The notes beneath the pieces were generated by a model that saw nothing but the letters and a program-made list of their open reading frames with translations, was not told where the DNA came from and ran no database searches. Positions 14,175-25,395 of a DNA stretch of 64,000 bases are shown piece after piece. This DNA comes from Sporodiniella umbellata (lineage: Eukaryota > Mucoromycota > Mucoromycetes > Mucorales > Rhizopodaceae). The position numbers and the translations under genes are program-made. The stretch's first letter is position 1; every line of letters starts with the position of its first letter. Location of the stretch: contig JAIXMR010000004.1 of NCBI GenBank assembly GCA_025677835.1, forward strand, positions 62,001 to 126,000. Reading direction: 5' to 3'.

Positions 14175-14420
14175 ATGCACTTCAGTCAACTCCTTTTAAC
14201 CTTTGTTTCCATTGTTGCTATTAGTCATGCCATGCCCGCTCCAAATTCAGGTGCTGATTTCAGTCTTGGATTTAACGGTAATATCAATTTTCCCAGTAAT
14301 GGTGATCGCACTCCAGTTTACCGCGACCGCGAAGCCTTCGTACCTCCTGCTCCTGTAAATTCTGACTCTCATGATTTGAACGGCGACTCTGTTATTGTTG
14401 TTGTAGATACCGGGAAATAA
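14175..14420 (+). CDS. Small secreted protein, unknown function
   Basis: A single-exon frame of 81 residues. It starts with a textbook signal peptide: MHFSQLLLTFVSIVAIS followed by HAMPAPNS, with likely cleavage after the AxA-like site near residue 19-22. The mature part is short, rich in N, G, S, D and P, has no cysteine, and ends with a hydrophobic valine cluster (VIVVVDTGK). No domain is recognised. Good Kozak-like A-rich context and a tight 3' end suggest a real gene. It could be a cell-wall associated or secreted peptide. No function should be inferred from size alone. Confidence 0.65.
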   Translation: MHFSQLLLTFVSIVAISHAMPAPNSGADFSLGFNGNINFPSNGDRTPVYRDREAFVPPAPVNSDSHDLNGDSVIVVVDTGK

Positions 14421-14613
14421 ACAGATTACAATCAACAAAGATAAAACCTTATCACTTTAGAAAGTGAAGTAAGAAGAAAAACAATAAAACAAAACGAAGA
14501 AAGTCCGAACTATGCTGTTTTTTACTATTATTTTTGTTTACATGTTTAAAAATAACATGTATTTTTGTAAATACACGCACTGTTTTCTAAGAAAAAAGAT
14601 CGGATTCAACGTA

Positions 14614-15990
14614 CTAGTAGTCGTAGTTCTCTTCTTCCAAAAAGTCATCTTCCATATAGAAACTTGGCATGATACGGGTGGCTTCTTTTAAATACCATGT
14701 ACCATCACTTAGTTTACAGAGAGTTGCACGGGTAACCATTCCTTCGACCAAGCTCTCTACAATCTTTTTTTCAAACACAATAGAGTATGTATCTCTGTTA
14801 TTTTCAAAATCAACAAAAGTTACGTTCATCAAAGCGTCTTCTTCTGTCTCTGGTGATATGTAAGGTATGTCTGTGACCTTAATCCCTACCCATACCCGTG
14901 TATCTAAAATATTTACATTTGCTGGGTTTTTGATTTTCAGCTTTACAATTGACTTTGCATCTTCTCTTGTCATGCCAAAGGCGTCCTTAAAAAAGCTTTT
15001 CATTAAATTTTGAGTTTTCATGTCAGCATTGTTCATCCAAGAAACATCTGGATCTAAACTCTCATCTCCAAAGTAAGCCCCGCAAGCTTTGTTGAAGTTT
15101 CCAGGTATATATTGAGTAAGCGCTTTACATTTGGGTAGCTCGATTTTGGCTTGAGCAACCACCGCACGAGCTCCCTCAATATCGTCAGCGTATTCAGGAG
15201 CTACGTTTCGAATTTGAAGATATTTCAAAAACGCGTCAATAAGGTTTGGTGCATCTATAAACTCTTGCATAGTAATGAATCTGGTTTCACGAATAAAAGT
15301 GTATCCAAAATAAACCTGGGCTACTTCTGTAAAGTTTACTTCCATTTCCCCGTCAAAATCATCAGGGACGGAATCGATCGTAAGCTTTGCATCTTGATAG
15401 TCTGCCTCGTCCTCGGGATCCGCCGTAGTATCCGCGCTAGTCGCTCGTCCCAAAAACATATTGGGACCTGTGTCAATGCCACCAAATTTAAGGTAATGAT
15501 CAAAGATGGCTTTCCTCGATTCAGTAAATTTGTGATTTTTGCGATACTTCCAAATTGCATATTCTACTCTTTGTGAAAGAGGGCGCTCACTATAAATAGT
15601 TTCCTTTAATGGTCAGGGCCTTTCTTTTTGTTGTTTAATTTTTTATTTTTCATACGGATCGAATGGATCTTCAAAAGCATCTTCTTGATTGTGCTCCACA
15701 TAATCGTCGGCAAGGGCGGAGCCCGCCTCAGGCAGGTTTGCTGTCTTGCTCTTCTTCTTCTTTTTTTTCTTTTTTTTTTCTGCAGTCACTACCTGATTCT
15801 TTTGAGAAAGACTAACAGGAGTTGAAAGCTCTGATGGCATTTCTGTTTCCTCTTGAGACCGGTCTAGCTCCTGCTCAATTTCTTCATCACTTGTAACTGA
15901 ATTGAGGTAATCGTCTCTGTAAAAATTTAGTTAATAAAACATGTAAAGTGGTGCTTACAAAAACTGCTCTCTTTCTTGTGGACCGTTCAT
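14614..15990 (-). CDS. arb1: Argonaute-binding protein Arb1
   Basis: Component of the Argonaute siRNA chaperone complex. In fission yeast Arb1 binds Ago1, inhibits slicing of the passenger strand and is needed for heterochromatic silencing. Exons on the minus strand read 15990-15959, 15916-15656 and 15589-14614. The N-terminus has a lysine-rich low-complexity stretch followed by VEHNQEDAFEDPFDP. The conserved core follows: RVEYAIWKYRKNHKFTESRK, then HYLKFGGIDTGPNMF. Further conserved blocks are FIDAPNLIDAFLKYL, PGNFNKACGAYFGD and DTRVWVGIKVTDIPY. The 66-bp second intron (15590-15655) restores the frame across two stops. The ATG at 15990 is the first in frame. The TANGO2 homologue lies 144 bp upstream on the same strand. 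Confidence 0.85.
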
Positions 15991-16134
15991 AAAAGAAATA
16001 AAAGTAGCGGAAACAGGATGCGTACAATCATTGTTTAATATGAGCCAATCAGAGAGGTAAATTTCGTGTACCCAACAATGACAACAGTTAAATGTTTATT
16101 GATCAAGACTATCCTAGAAAACCAAAAAAAGATT

Positions 16135-17115
16135 TTATTTTTCTAGTTGAAAACGAAATAGCCTATCTTCATATTCACTAGGCTTCAACTGTTGAAAAGT
16201 CTTGGTATTATACCAATCTCGCTCAACAAAAGTGACGTTACCATCGTAGTCAATCAAAACAACAGTACTTGTCCTTGTCGCATAGCCCAAATAACCAGAT
16301 TCTTGATATTCAAATCCATAGAAGTTTGTAATAAAGATTCGCTGTTGCAAATTCTTTGATACCAAGTCATAGCCTTCGATTTGTGGCATTGGATCCCCTG
16401 TTCTGCATACAAAACAATTGTTACTGATACATTTTCGGTTATGGCTACCCACTTTAACATATTAAACAGTCTCTTGATCATTTTTTCTTCGTCTTCTTCT
16501 GTGGTAAAGACATTCTTAAATATCCTTTTTCCTTGAATCACTTTCTCCCATGGGTTTTGTAATAAGGAGTTGGAAAGCCCTATAATTTTTATAAGCATAC
16601 TATGTCCAATATTGCTATTCTTACCGTAAACTTTTTTTGATTCCAAAGTGGCTAACGATTTCTCTCCTCTGTTTGTAAGATATAACATCTCTGGAGCTTT
16701 TTTTCCAAAGTCAAAACAAACCAAGTTAAATCCTGCGTATTTTTCCAGATGTTCCGCTTCTGTTTTTAGAGAACCCTGTAAAAAGTTCTCTACCAAAGCA
16801 CCTCTGGACAGAAAGTCTGCTTTACTTTTTTCTCTAAAGTTAGTTAGAGCTGCAAATCTTCCCTGGCGTGTAATTCCTAGCCAAGTGCCATTTCGAGTTT
16901 CTAATGACTGGGCACCTAGATCAATTCCAGCAAGAATGTGTTCATCAGATTCCCAAAAATGTGCCTTTGCAGCTGGTCGAGCAAGAAACTCATCTCGATT
17001 TCCGGCAAAGATACTTTGTAACTTTTTTAGCAAAAAAAACTTTCTTTTTTTATTGCCAATAGTCTTACAATTTATATTTGGGATGGTTGTCCACTGTCCA
17101 GAATAAAATACACAT
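16135..17115 (-). CDS. TANGO2 homologue (NRDE protein)
   Basis: Member of the NRDE (Ser/Thr-rich T10/TANGO2) family, linked in animals to mitochondrial and lipid or haem homeostasis; the biochemical role is unsettled. Exons on the minus strand are 17115-17069, 17013-16625, 16579-16453 and 16402-16135. It starts MCILFWTVD, the family's conserved Met-Cys start, where the cysteine is the putative nucleophile. NRDEF (the family name motif) follows, then GTWLGITRQGRFAALTNFRE, YGLSNSLLQNPWEKV and the C-terminal YATRTSTVVLIDYDGNVTF. The 45-bp intron at 16580-16624 has no stop and is a multiple of three, so retention would insert 15 residues before LSN. About 276 residues, typical for the family. Confidence 0.92.
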
Positions 17116-19907
17116 AATAAACGATGGCTGGTTTAAAGTTGCAGTACAGCGGTGTGTAAAACAAAATCAATTGTAGCCAAATGACACTTACTCGTCAGAT
17201 TTTTGAGAACATTCGCTCAGTACTTAAATATCTTTTTTTGAAGCTATTCAAAATCGTCATGCTCTTCTATATGCATTTCAATACTTTATTTAGAAATGAC
17301 AGCTATATGTATGCTGTATAAAATGGAAATTTACTAGGGCACATGGTTGTGATAGAAAAAAGCAAACCAAGAAGGGAGATAGTAACTTTAAAGGACAACT
17401 GATAGCGCCGCTCCTTTTTATTCTTAAACAGAAAATTGTTCGTGATCGTTTAAAAATCCTTTAGGATGTCATGCTTTTACAACAGATTTACATGCCTTGT
17501 CGTACATTTTACCGCTCCAGCTGTTTTGTTTTAATAGCTTTTAATCTATAAACCGCATTTTCATAAGCGGATCGTTTATTATGATTTAATTAGTCATCTG
17601 ATAGCATAGAAGCTTCAACTGTGATATGATCCGCTCTAAATAAAAGCTCATACGAAAAGAATAAGCTTAAATACTTTATTGCGTATGTTACTATGGCTGG
17701 TCCCATGCTTGATAAAATTCTGTATTTAATTCAGAGATATATTACTAATTCTGGCTATAAAAATTTTAATATATTAATCTTTGGAAGACGTTTCTATATT
17801 GGGGAATTTAAAAATACAAAAAAATAACTAAAAGTTTTTTTTCCTTTCAAATTTCTAAAAGAAGTTAGAATTTATATTAGTTTTTAGATCAAATGTTATC
17901 TAGTCCAGTCATTTCAGTCTTTCATCCCTTATTCCCTTAAAACCACAAAAGTTATCCAAAATAAGAATAATGTCCGTCGTTTGAAAAACAGACTATATAT
18001 ATACTAAAAGATTAATTTTTATTGGTTGAAAACGTCTTCCTTTGTGCTTGTGTAAACGTATCAGCTTTATCACTTTTGTGTTCAAAAATTTGTATACTTT
18101 TATGCAACCCTTTTAGAGAACTAGTATGTATAGAATTTTGCGTTTTTTATAGAAGCCACCTATACATTTTCTTGTCTTAAACAAAAAATTCTAGTGTAGA
18201 GTAAACAACTCAAAGGACACGGATTGTTTTCAATTGTCCGATGTTTTTCATTTAAACGAAAAACGCGCTATAATTATACAAGGTCGGCAGCAACTGCTTC
18301 TTGTCTGTACATCTGCTCTCATCTAGTATTCTGTATTCTGGTTTTAATTGCAACATGTAGATACGAGAATAATCAGCAATATCAACAAAGTTTAAAGGCA
18401 CATCATAATGATATTAAAACTTTAGAAGTCATATTAAAATCAGTACATATTCAGACACATTAAAACGAGTTAGGGGTTGGATGAGAAATATCAAATAAGG
18501 ATTGAGAGATTGTAAACTAAAAGCTATATGTCTCACTTAGATTTCGAGAAGAACAAAAGCAATACTATATTTAAGACCATATCAGAGCATATGTTTCAGG
18601 AGCTATTGAAATATGTAGTCTTTTAGCACAACCTATAGTGAATAGTTGCGGATGACATAGGATGGAGAAGCTTTTAGGGGTATAAATTGTAGCTGAATTA
18701 TTATTTATTGCGGTATGTGTGACACTCGTTTTTCAGTATAGCTATAAAGCTTTTATAAGTTTTAGCTAATACTTGGTCAGTTCTAAGCTTATCATTTTAT
18801 TTTTGCATCTTCAAATTGCTTGAGGATAAAGCTCGTGTAATTATACATTTCTTGGTTGTATCTTTGGTTTGGTAGCTAACAAATATAGCACGAATGGTCA
18901 TGTTATTATTGAAATGCTTTCTCAATGCAAACAAAACATGGACTGCTTTTTATTAAACTCCTATGTTCTCCTATAGTATCATTAATTCTAAGAAAAGGAA
19001 GCGATTATTATGCGTTACGTGTGTACTATGCAGGCTCCAATTTTTTTTTGGACTTATATTGGAGAGTGCTTTGTTATTAACTCTTAACATTTGTTTCGTA
19101 TAAAGCTTATTTGTATTTATAAGATAGAAAAAAAGAATGGCTCTTTATTTTTGCTGCTAAAGGTAAGCTCAAAATTGGATTTCGATAACTAACCAATTGC
19201 AGCATTTTTCTTATAAACCATCAGGGCTTTTTTTTACCAAAGCCGTCTTTTTTATAGTACAACACGCCTATAAGTTTGTATCAGCTCAGTGAAATTACAA
19301 AAGAACCCTTAGCAACAATAAAAAGCAAAAAGAAAAAAAAAAAAAAAAAGGGGGTAAGGTCGCAAAGGAAATTGCAGAATTTAGCAGTTGGATATGTCTT
19401 GAGTCAAAAAATAACCAGCTGTGCAATCCAGGTGGTGATTGCACCGCTGAACCGAAGCCTGGCCAAGTATGGCTAGACATGGAAGCTTTCTTTCACTAGT
19501 AAAAACCACACGAAACCTCCTTAGACTTTGGACTCCCACTACTAAAACCTTTAATACGCACGATGTGGAGTCTTCCTTTGGAGTGGACGAACATGTTAGT
19601 AGCTAGTCTTCAAGTACATACTCCTCTTCCCTTTTTTCGCTTTTTGTGCCCGAAGGTGTTTTTTTTAGATTCTCTTTTCCTCCCTCGTCCCCAAATGTAA
19701 CTGTAAAGACCTATAGGTTGCTTGTATATCATTTATTAAATAAAAAGAAAATGTTTAGTCTGAGTCAAAAAAAACCTGATCGTTTTTGAGCTTGCAATTT
19801 AATTATGACGGATAAATTTTAGTAAGCTCGGTATATGAAAAGTTTAGTTTGGTGATTGAACATACACCATTTTCTCCTATTTGCCTAAATCGAGCTTTTC
19901 GTTTTTC

Positions 19908-19939
<32 letters not shown>

Positions 19940-19957
19940 CTTTAACACCTTGTAAAT
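17116..19957. other. Long AT-rich intergenic stretch
   Basis: About 2.8 kb with no recognised gene. Short open frames at 18224-18463 and 19276-19480 have no family resemblance. An 18-A run and possible splice-site pairs occur around 19134-19360. Near the right end a short plus-strand frame (19469-19606) is listed separately as a candidate. The left part is the promoter of the TANGO2 homologue. Confidence 0.5.
19469..19609 (+). CDS. Short candidate gene or first exon
   Basis: An ATG at 19469 opens MARHGSFLSLVKTTRNLL, continues RLWTPTTKTFNTHDVE and SSFGVDEHV, and meets a TAG. The start resembles a basic, arginine-containing mitochondrial leader. A donor (CAT|GTTAGT at about 19597) and a poly-T acceptor (about 19668) could add a second exon, but no convincing continuation is visible. 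A different frame upstream (19351-19498) also looks partly coding (EFSSWICLESKNNQLC). Both cannot be right; I could not assign a family. Confidence 0.25.
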
Positions 19958-21665
19958 ATGAGCGTACCTACAGAAGGTAACCAGACCTTGAGACCCAAAA
20001 CGCTTGGCTCAATTTTGGCAATTTATAGAAATTCCTACCTTGGAAAGTTTAATTACCATTCGACATAAATTATCTGCTTTAAAAAAAGACAGAGACAGTT
20101 TTCCTGGATCAAACCACATTGTCGAATTATACAAACAAACAGAAATTGAGGTAGAGAAGCTAAACGACATTCGTACAGGACACATTTGGAGCTCTTCTTC
20201 AAGAAATAGGTTGAACGATGTCTTGGACGACATCATGGCAATGCTTTCGCTTTTTTTCATGAGCATTGGACGTAATAGAGAAAGTAAGCGCCGAGCTGTA
20301 TAGATGTATATACTTAAATTTAAACTAGGCCCTGCTGTTTATGTCCATTTAGCAACTGTTGAGGTAATGCTATACTTGTCTAAACACATTTAGTTGTTTT
20401 TGCAGCCAACTCATTTTCTTTACTATATTATATAGCGTTATTTAGAACAATTGGCACACATGGGAGTATATACAGACACTATACTGCTGGAAAATCAGGC
20501 TAGGTTGGACGACATTAGAGAGATTCTCTATTCTGATGATAGTGACTCTTGTTTTGTTGCTTTATTAAAGCACAAATTGAAATTATGCAGTAAGTGTCGC
20601 AAAACTGTGTATGTTACTGAGAGAGAAAAAGAGAAACAAAGGCTAAAAGAAATTTTTTTTCACCCTTTTTCTATTGTTTTTTCATTGTTTTGTAAAAAAG
20701 ACCAGTCGCTAGAGAGCCTGTCCCATACAATCCAGGAGGTGTCACCATCACTGTAATAGAACTGAAGTTTGAATGTTGATGAAAAATTTACAAAAGTTAC
20801 TAGTAAACCTTTACAGCAGTCATTGGTTAATTTGCGAAGCCAGTTAGCTCAGTTAGCTCAAAAAACAGGCAAGTATACTGTTGAGGACATTAATATTGTT
20901 CAAGCAAAGGTAAACATGAAATACAGCTCTCAGCAAGACTAATACAAACAATCGCAGATAAGAGAGCTAGAAAACTCCAAGCAAGAGCTTTTTGAGCAAG
21001 ACTTGAAGGGTAAAGCTCTTATAGAGGGGCTTTTGGATCAATTACACGAAGAGACACAGGATATGAAAGCGTCTGTGAACAATGTATCTGAGCAATTGGC
21101 ACCTATCGTTGAACGCTTGAAGCAAATCAAATGCCAATTGGAGCGTTTGGCATTAACACATAAATGGACTCTCAGAGAAACTGATCTTTACACCTATCAT
21201 GTAGGTGTTTTTTTTTTTCTTTGAAAAAGCTCCACTAACTTGTACTTGCAGTTACAACTTGAAGAAATTGAAAAGTTAAGACAGAACGGCAGCTTCAAAG
21301 AAGCTGAGTCAGAGCATATACCTGAGGGACAAGCTGTAGTAAACTTTCTTTTGAGAGGGTGTTACCGTACTATGGCCAAGATGCTAAGTGAAAATGTACC
21401 TGTTGCAGAAGCGCTGATGCCCGTTCATAACCAGTTGAGCACTGTTAGAAGGTGCCTTGTAGAGGTAACCAAATGGGGAAAGCCAGATTCGATTCGCGAT
21501 CTCTATCCATACCAAATGAAACTTGCTAGCATTGACAACATGCGTGTCAATGGTACGTTTTGTGATGAGGATGGAAATATCCCGGAAGGACAAGCTATCT
21601 GTGTAGCGTTGCTTAATGAATGTTATGACATGTTACATGAACTTGTAGCTCTAGTAGAAACATAG
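19958..21665 (+). CDS. DUF2408 / UPF0662 family protein (YPL260W-like)
   Basis: Fungal-specific helical protein of poorly known role; the yeast member YPL260W (CUB1) is linked to copper and bleomycin sensitivity. At least eight exons. The first is only 19 nt (19958-19976), then 20029-20283, with further introns near 20331-20440, 20353-20435, 20591-20700, 20753-20812, 20910-20951 and 21201-21250. The start MSVPTEEIPTLESLITIRHK joins in frame. Two copies of a repeated signature, IEKLRQNGSFKEAESEHIPE with GQAV and later NMRVNGTFCDEDGNIPEGQ, sit near the C-terminus with CYxxM helices after each. This internal duplication is why I call DUF2408. Boundaries in the middle are approximate; the family call is from memory. 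Confidence 0.75.
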
Positions 21666-21826
21666 TCTTTAACGAATAGCAGTTGTTTAAAAATCAAAAA
21701 TAAAATAAAAGGAGAAGATAAACAGAATAGCATAGGCAACTGAAACCTTCACCAGTTTAGCATACCGTATAAACACATAGATCCACCCAGATGCTTCAAG
21801 CTTAGTAAGTTACAAACTCAACCTAT

Positions 21827-21854
21827 TTCCGGGCCGAACATTTTTTGGCCGGAA
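21827..21854. promoter_or_regulatory. GC-rich dyad upstream of RPS23
   Basis: TTCCGGGCC at 21827-21835 faces GGCCGGAA at 21847-21854, an imperfect inverted repeat (one extra G) about 80-105 bp upstream of the RPS23 start codon. It stands out as a GC-rich island in AT-rich DNA. Factor unknown; a ribosomal-protein promoter element is an inference. Confidence 0.35.
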
Positions 21855-21931
21855 TTGTAGGCCGTCTTCTCTTCTTTAACAGCACTATCTGCCAAACTGT
21901 ATTTACCTTCTTCTGAAATTATCTAGTAATC

Positions 21932-22666
21932 ATGGGTAAGCATCTGTAAAAAATAAGAAAAGAAAAACGTCTGTACAGGCATACAAAAAGATGTCGAATT
22001 CTGGACACAAGTGAAATTGGATGGAGCGGATGGATTTATGTAATGGAGACAATACTATTCTTTCAAAGGATTTTTTTTTTTTTTTTTTTTTTTTTTGCAG
22101 CCATCACATAAAACATTATCTCAATCGCCCGACATTTTTCACTTGTGTCTGACAATTGAGAACATTAGCTTGTTGGCCATTTGCACTTTTTAAAAATTAG
22201 CTGAACAATTGTTGAACATTTTCCTTCAATAGGTAAGGGACAACCTAGAGGTTTAAACGCTGCTCGTAAGCTCCGTATTCACCGTCGTGATCAACGTTGG
22301 GCTGATAAGCAATACAAGAAGAGAGCCCTCGGTACTGCTTTCCGTTCTTCTCCCTTTGGTGGTTCTTCTCACGCCAAAGGTATCGTCCTTGAAAAGATTG
22401 GTGTTGAAGCCAAGCAACCTAACTCTGCCATTCGTAAGTGTGTTCGTGTTCAATTGATCAAGAACGGTAAGAAGGTTACCGCTTTCGTCCCCAACGATGG
22501 TTGTTTGAACTACGTCGATGAAAACGACGAAGTTTTGATTGCTGGTTTCGGTCGTAAGGGCCGTGCTATTGGTGATATTCCTGGTGTCCGTTTCAAGATC
22601 GTCAAGGTCGCTGGTGTTGCCCTTATTGCCCTTTACAAGGAAAAGAAGGAAAAGCCCAGATCTTAA
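21932..22666 (+). CDS. RPS23: Ribosomal protein S23 (uS12), cytosolic
   Basis: Small-subunit decoding-centre protein. Exon 1 is only four bases (ATGG, 21932-21935). Exon 2 is 22233-22666, giving [20 protein letters not shown] and so on for about 146 residues, full length. The conserved [20 protein letters not shown] loop is intact, including the proline whose hydroxylation tunes decoding accuracy. Codon use is strongly biased to C- or G-ending forms (AAG, GTC, CGT), unlike most neighbours, as expected for a very highly expressed gene. The 297-bp intron is far longer than most here and contains the features listed next. Confidence 0.98.
22004..22149 (+). promoter_or_regulatory. Intron hairpin enclosing a decoy 3' splice site
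   Basis: Inside the RPS23 intron, GACACAAGTGAAA (22004-22016) is an exact 13-base reverse complement of 22137-22149; in RNA two more G-U pairs could extend it outward. Between the arms lie the word CGGATGGAT (22027-22035) and a run of about 26 T followed by GCAG (22097-22100), which looks like a strong acceptor. Use of that AG would read ATGGCCATCACATAA, an immediate stop. The acceptor that gives the protein is at 22231-22232. Pairing would hide the decoy; the regulatory role is inference. Confidence 0.5.
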
Positions 22667-23009
22667 ATTTTTTTTTGTATAAAGAATATCGTACCAATGC
22701 AAAAGCTATTTGTATGTGTTTGGACTTTGATTATAATTTATTGCACTTTTGACTGACGTCGCCCTCACAAAGCCGTGCCAAATGTATAATGCTGTAAGCG
22801 TACCAGCCTGCCATGAAAACTTATGATAAAATGTTTTCTGAGCCCTTCGGGAACAATTGGAAAGGATTTGGCCAATCACAAGTACCTTTTTGTTTAAAAA
22901 AAATCTCGTGTTCCCATTGTTTCTTCCAAAAAAAAAAAAAAAAGAGGGGTATTTCTTATTTTTCTTTTCTTCTTTTTATTATCGCTACTACTATTTATCA
23001 CTATTATTA

Positions 23010-25261
23010 ATGTCTGTTTCGCCAAACAAAACGAAATCTAGCAGAATACCAACCTACTCAACACCCTCTTACTCAGCAGAACTTGAATCGCAATCCGTAT
23101 CAAGTAGGCAAAGACAAAGCAAGAAAGATGAGGTAAACACTCTTTTAGGGGTTCATAAGTCATAATACGGCAACCATAGGCTATACGAAAGAAAATAGAG
23201 CAAGAGCTCTCTAAAAAGAAAGGCCCTTCTACCCGTATTCGACAAACAAGAAAAATCGCAGGTACTGTTTCTGCTCTCCGACCAGCACAGGCTCTGACGG
23301 TTCGTGAAAACATTTTGATCATTGAGGCTGCTCAATTAATGGCTGCAAAAAGAAGCGACTGCGTCTTGGTAGTGGATGATAATGAGCATTTGAGCGGTAT
23401 ATTTACTGTAAGTATCAAAAATAGTTATCGGCAGCGTGCGCTAAAACCGTCGTTTCACACATATACTTACTTAGGCAAAAGATCTGGCCTACAGAGTTGT
23501 TGCTGATAATCAGGATGCCAGGTCAGAACCAAAAAGAGCAGATAGCAATATAACTAACATACTTATAGGGCAGTCATTGTTGCTGACATTATGACAAGGA
23601 GCCCAATGTGTGTTACTGCAGATACCTCGGCTCAAGATGCATTGAACTTGATGGTCTCTCGAGGCTTTCGACACTTGGTAAGTTAGGAGTACCCTTCTCT
23701 TTAAAAAAATCGAACGATTTTTTGAATTTTTTAAATTTATCTTTCAAAAAAAAAAAAAAAAAAATAGCCTGTGTGTAATGAAGAAGGAGATATCTTTGGT
23801 TTGCTGGATATAACCAAATGTATATATGAGGCTCTCCATAAGATGGAGAAGGCTTTTGGGTCTTCAAGAAAGCTTTACGATGCGCTGGAAGGAGTGGAGC
23901 GTGAATGGGCTAACAGTCCAGTTCAACTGGTTCAATATATGGACGCTTTGAAGGAAAAGATGTCCTGCCCGGATCTAAACACAGTGCTTGATCATGCTGG
24001 TCCCGTTCAAGTTACGATGAAAGCGCAAGTGAGGGAAGTAGCCAAGCTAATGAGGGATCACCACACAACGGCTGTTCTCGTGATGGATCACACTGGACTT
24101 GCAGGCATCTTTACGGTAATATTTTGAGCGACTTTATCATTGTACTCAACTTTGCTTAGTCCAAAGATATAGTGTTGAGAGTTATTGCCGCGGGGCTTGC
24201 GCCTGATAGCTGTTCTGTTGTACGCGTCATGACCCCACATCCAGACACAGCTCTGCCTTCGACTAGTATTCTAGATGCCCTTAAAAAAATGCATGGTAAG
24301 TGGTCGCTGTTTCAAAGACACTGTTTAATCACAAGTAAATACAGATGGCCATTATTTGAATCTGCCGGTGTTGGATGAAGATAGAAATATCGTGGGGCTG
24401 ATTGATGTTCTCCAGCTCACTTATGCCACATTAGAGCAGATTAACAGTATTGAGGGGAATCAAGAAAACTCGAAATTTTGGCATAGCATCACAGCAACTG
24501 ACCAAACTGAAACAGAGTCTATTATCTCAGAATCACTTTCACAAGCTGCAAACTCGCCTTTGTTTTCTTTGGATTCTTCACCTTTGCCTGGGCATGCCCC
24601 TACCTATACCAGCAGTCATACAGAGATTTTGCCAACAGATTCTATCTCCCAAGATAACCTTTCTACCGTCTCATCTAATCACGGTGACACTTTCTCCTTT
24701 AAATTCAACTATAACGGTAAAACCCACCGGTTCCGACATAAAGTTGGAAACTTTGCTAGCTTTTTGGAAACCATTGAGCAAAAGATTACTGTCGAGCATC
24801 TGTCGCTATCACAATCGTATTTTGCTGTGCAACCCAAAGAGGACGGCCATTGGTTGACAGTGGCTTATGTAGACGACGAGGACGATCAGGTCTTAATGAC
24901 ATGTGATTCCGATATAATAGACTCAGTTCAAATAGCAAAGAAAGTTGGCTTAGATCGTGTTCGATTGTTTGTATTTGATCCTGCAGCGACTGAGCCATTA
25001 CAGACTACACAGGCTTTAATTTCGCCACCGATACAACCACTACAGCCCCCATCACCAATACCGACCACACCAGCTCCAAGCGTAGAAGAAAAAAAACAAA
25101 AAACAGAGCATGAGAAAAAGATAGGAGAGGAGAAAAAAGCAAAAGAGGAACCAGACTATCAGCTGCCAATTCCTCAAGAGTTAGTGCTTCCAGCCGCTAT
25201 TACCTTCTTGGGTGTAGTTATTCTTGGTGTTTTTACAGTATCAAGGCTATCATCAAAATAA
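23010..25261 (+). CDS. mug70: CBS-PB1 protein Mug70-like, tail-anchored
   Basis: Fungal protein with four CBS motifs (adenosine-nucleotide sensing modules) and a PB1 interaction domain; the fission yeast homologue is meiotically induced, function unknown. At least seven exons; exon 1 is 23010-23132, exon 2 is 23180-23407 and exon 3 begins at 23475. CBS signatures: AAQLMAAKRSDCVLVVDD and SGIFTAKDL; IMTRSPMCVTADTSAQDALN; VREVAKLMRDHHTTAVLVMD and GIFTSKDIVLRVIA; VMTPHPDTALPSTSILDALK. The PB1 region starts FSFKFNYNGKTHRFRH and includes DDEDDQVLMTCDSDI. It ends with a charged KEEKKA-type linker and a single hydrophobic tail (VLPAAITFLGVVILGVFTV) plus RLSSK, a likely membrane tail anchor. Confidence 0.87.
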
Positions 25262-25395
25262 TATAGAAAGCAATATTTTATTTTATATATTTAGAAGCAA
25301 TATTTATGACAACAATAAAAACAAAAGCGAACTAGGAAAGAGTTATCGTTTCTTTAACTAATAAAAAAAAAAAAAACAAGACTTCGGTCGCTAGT

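Noticed and set aside
22253..22702. Minus-strand open frame opposite RPS23
   Set aside because: Same effect of codon bias in RPS23; no homology and no splice or start context.
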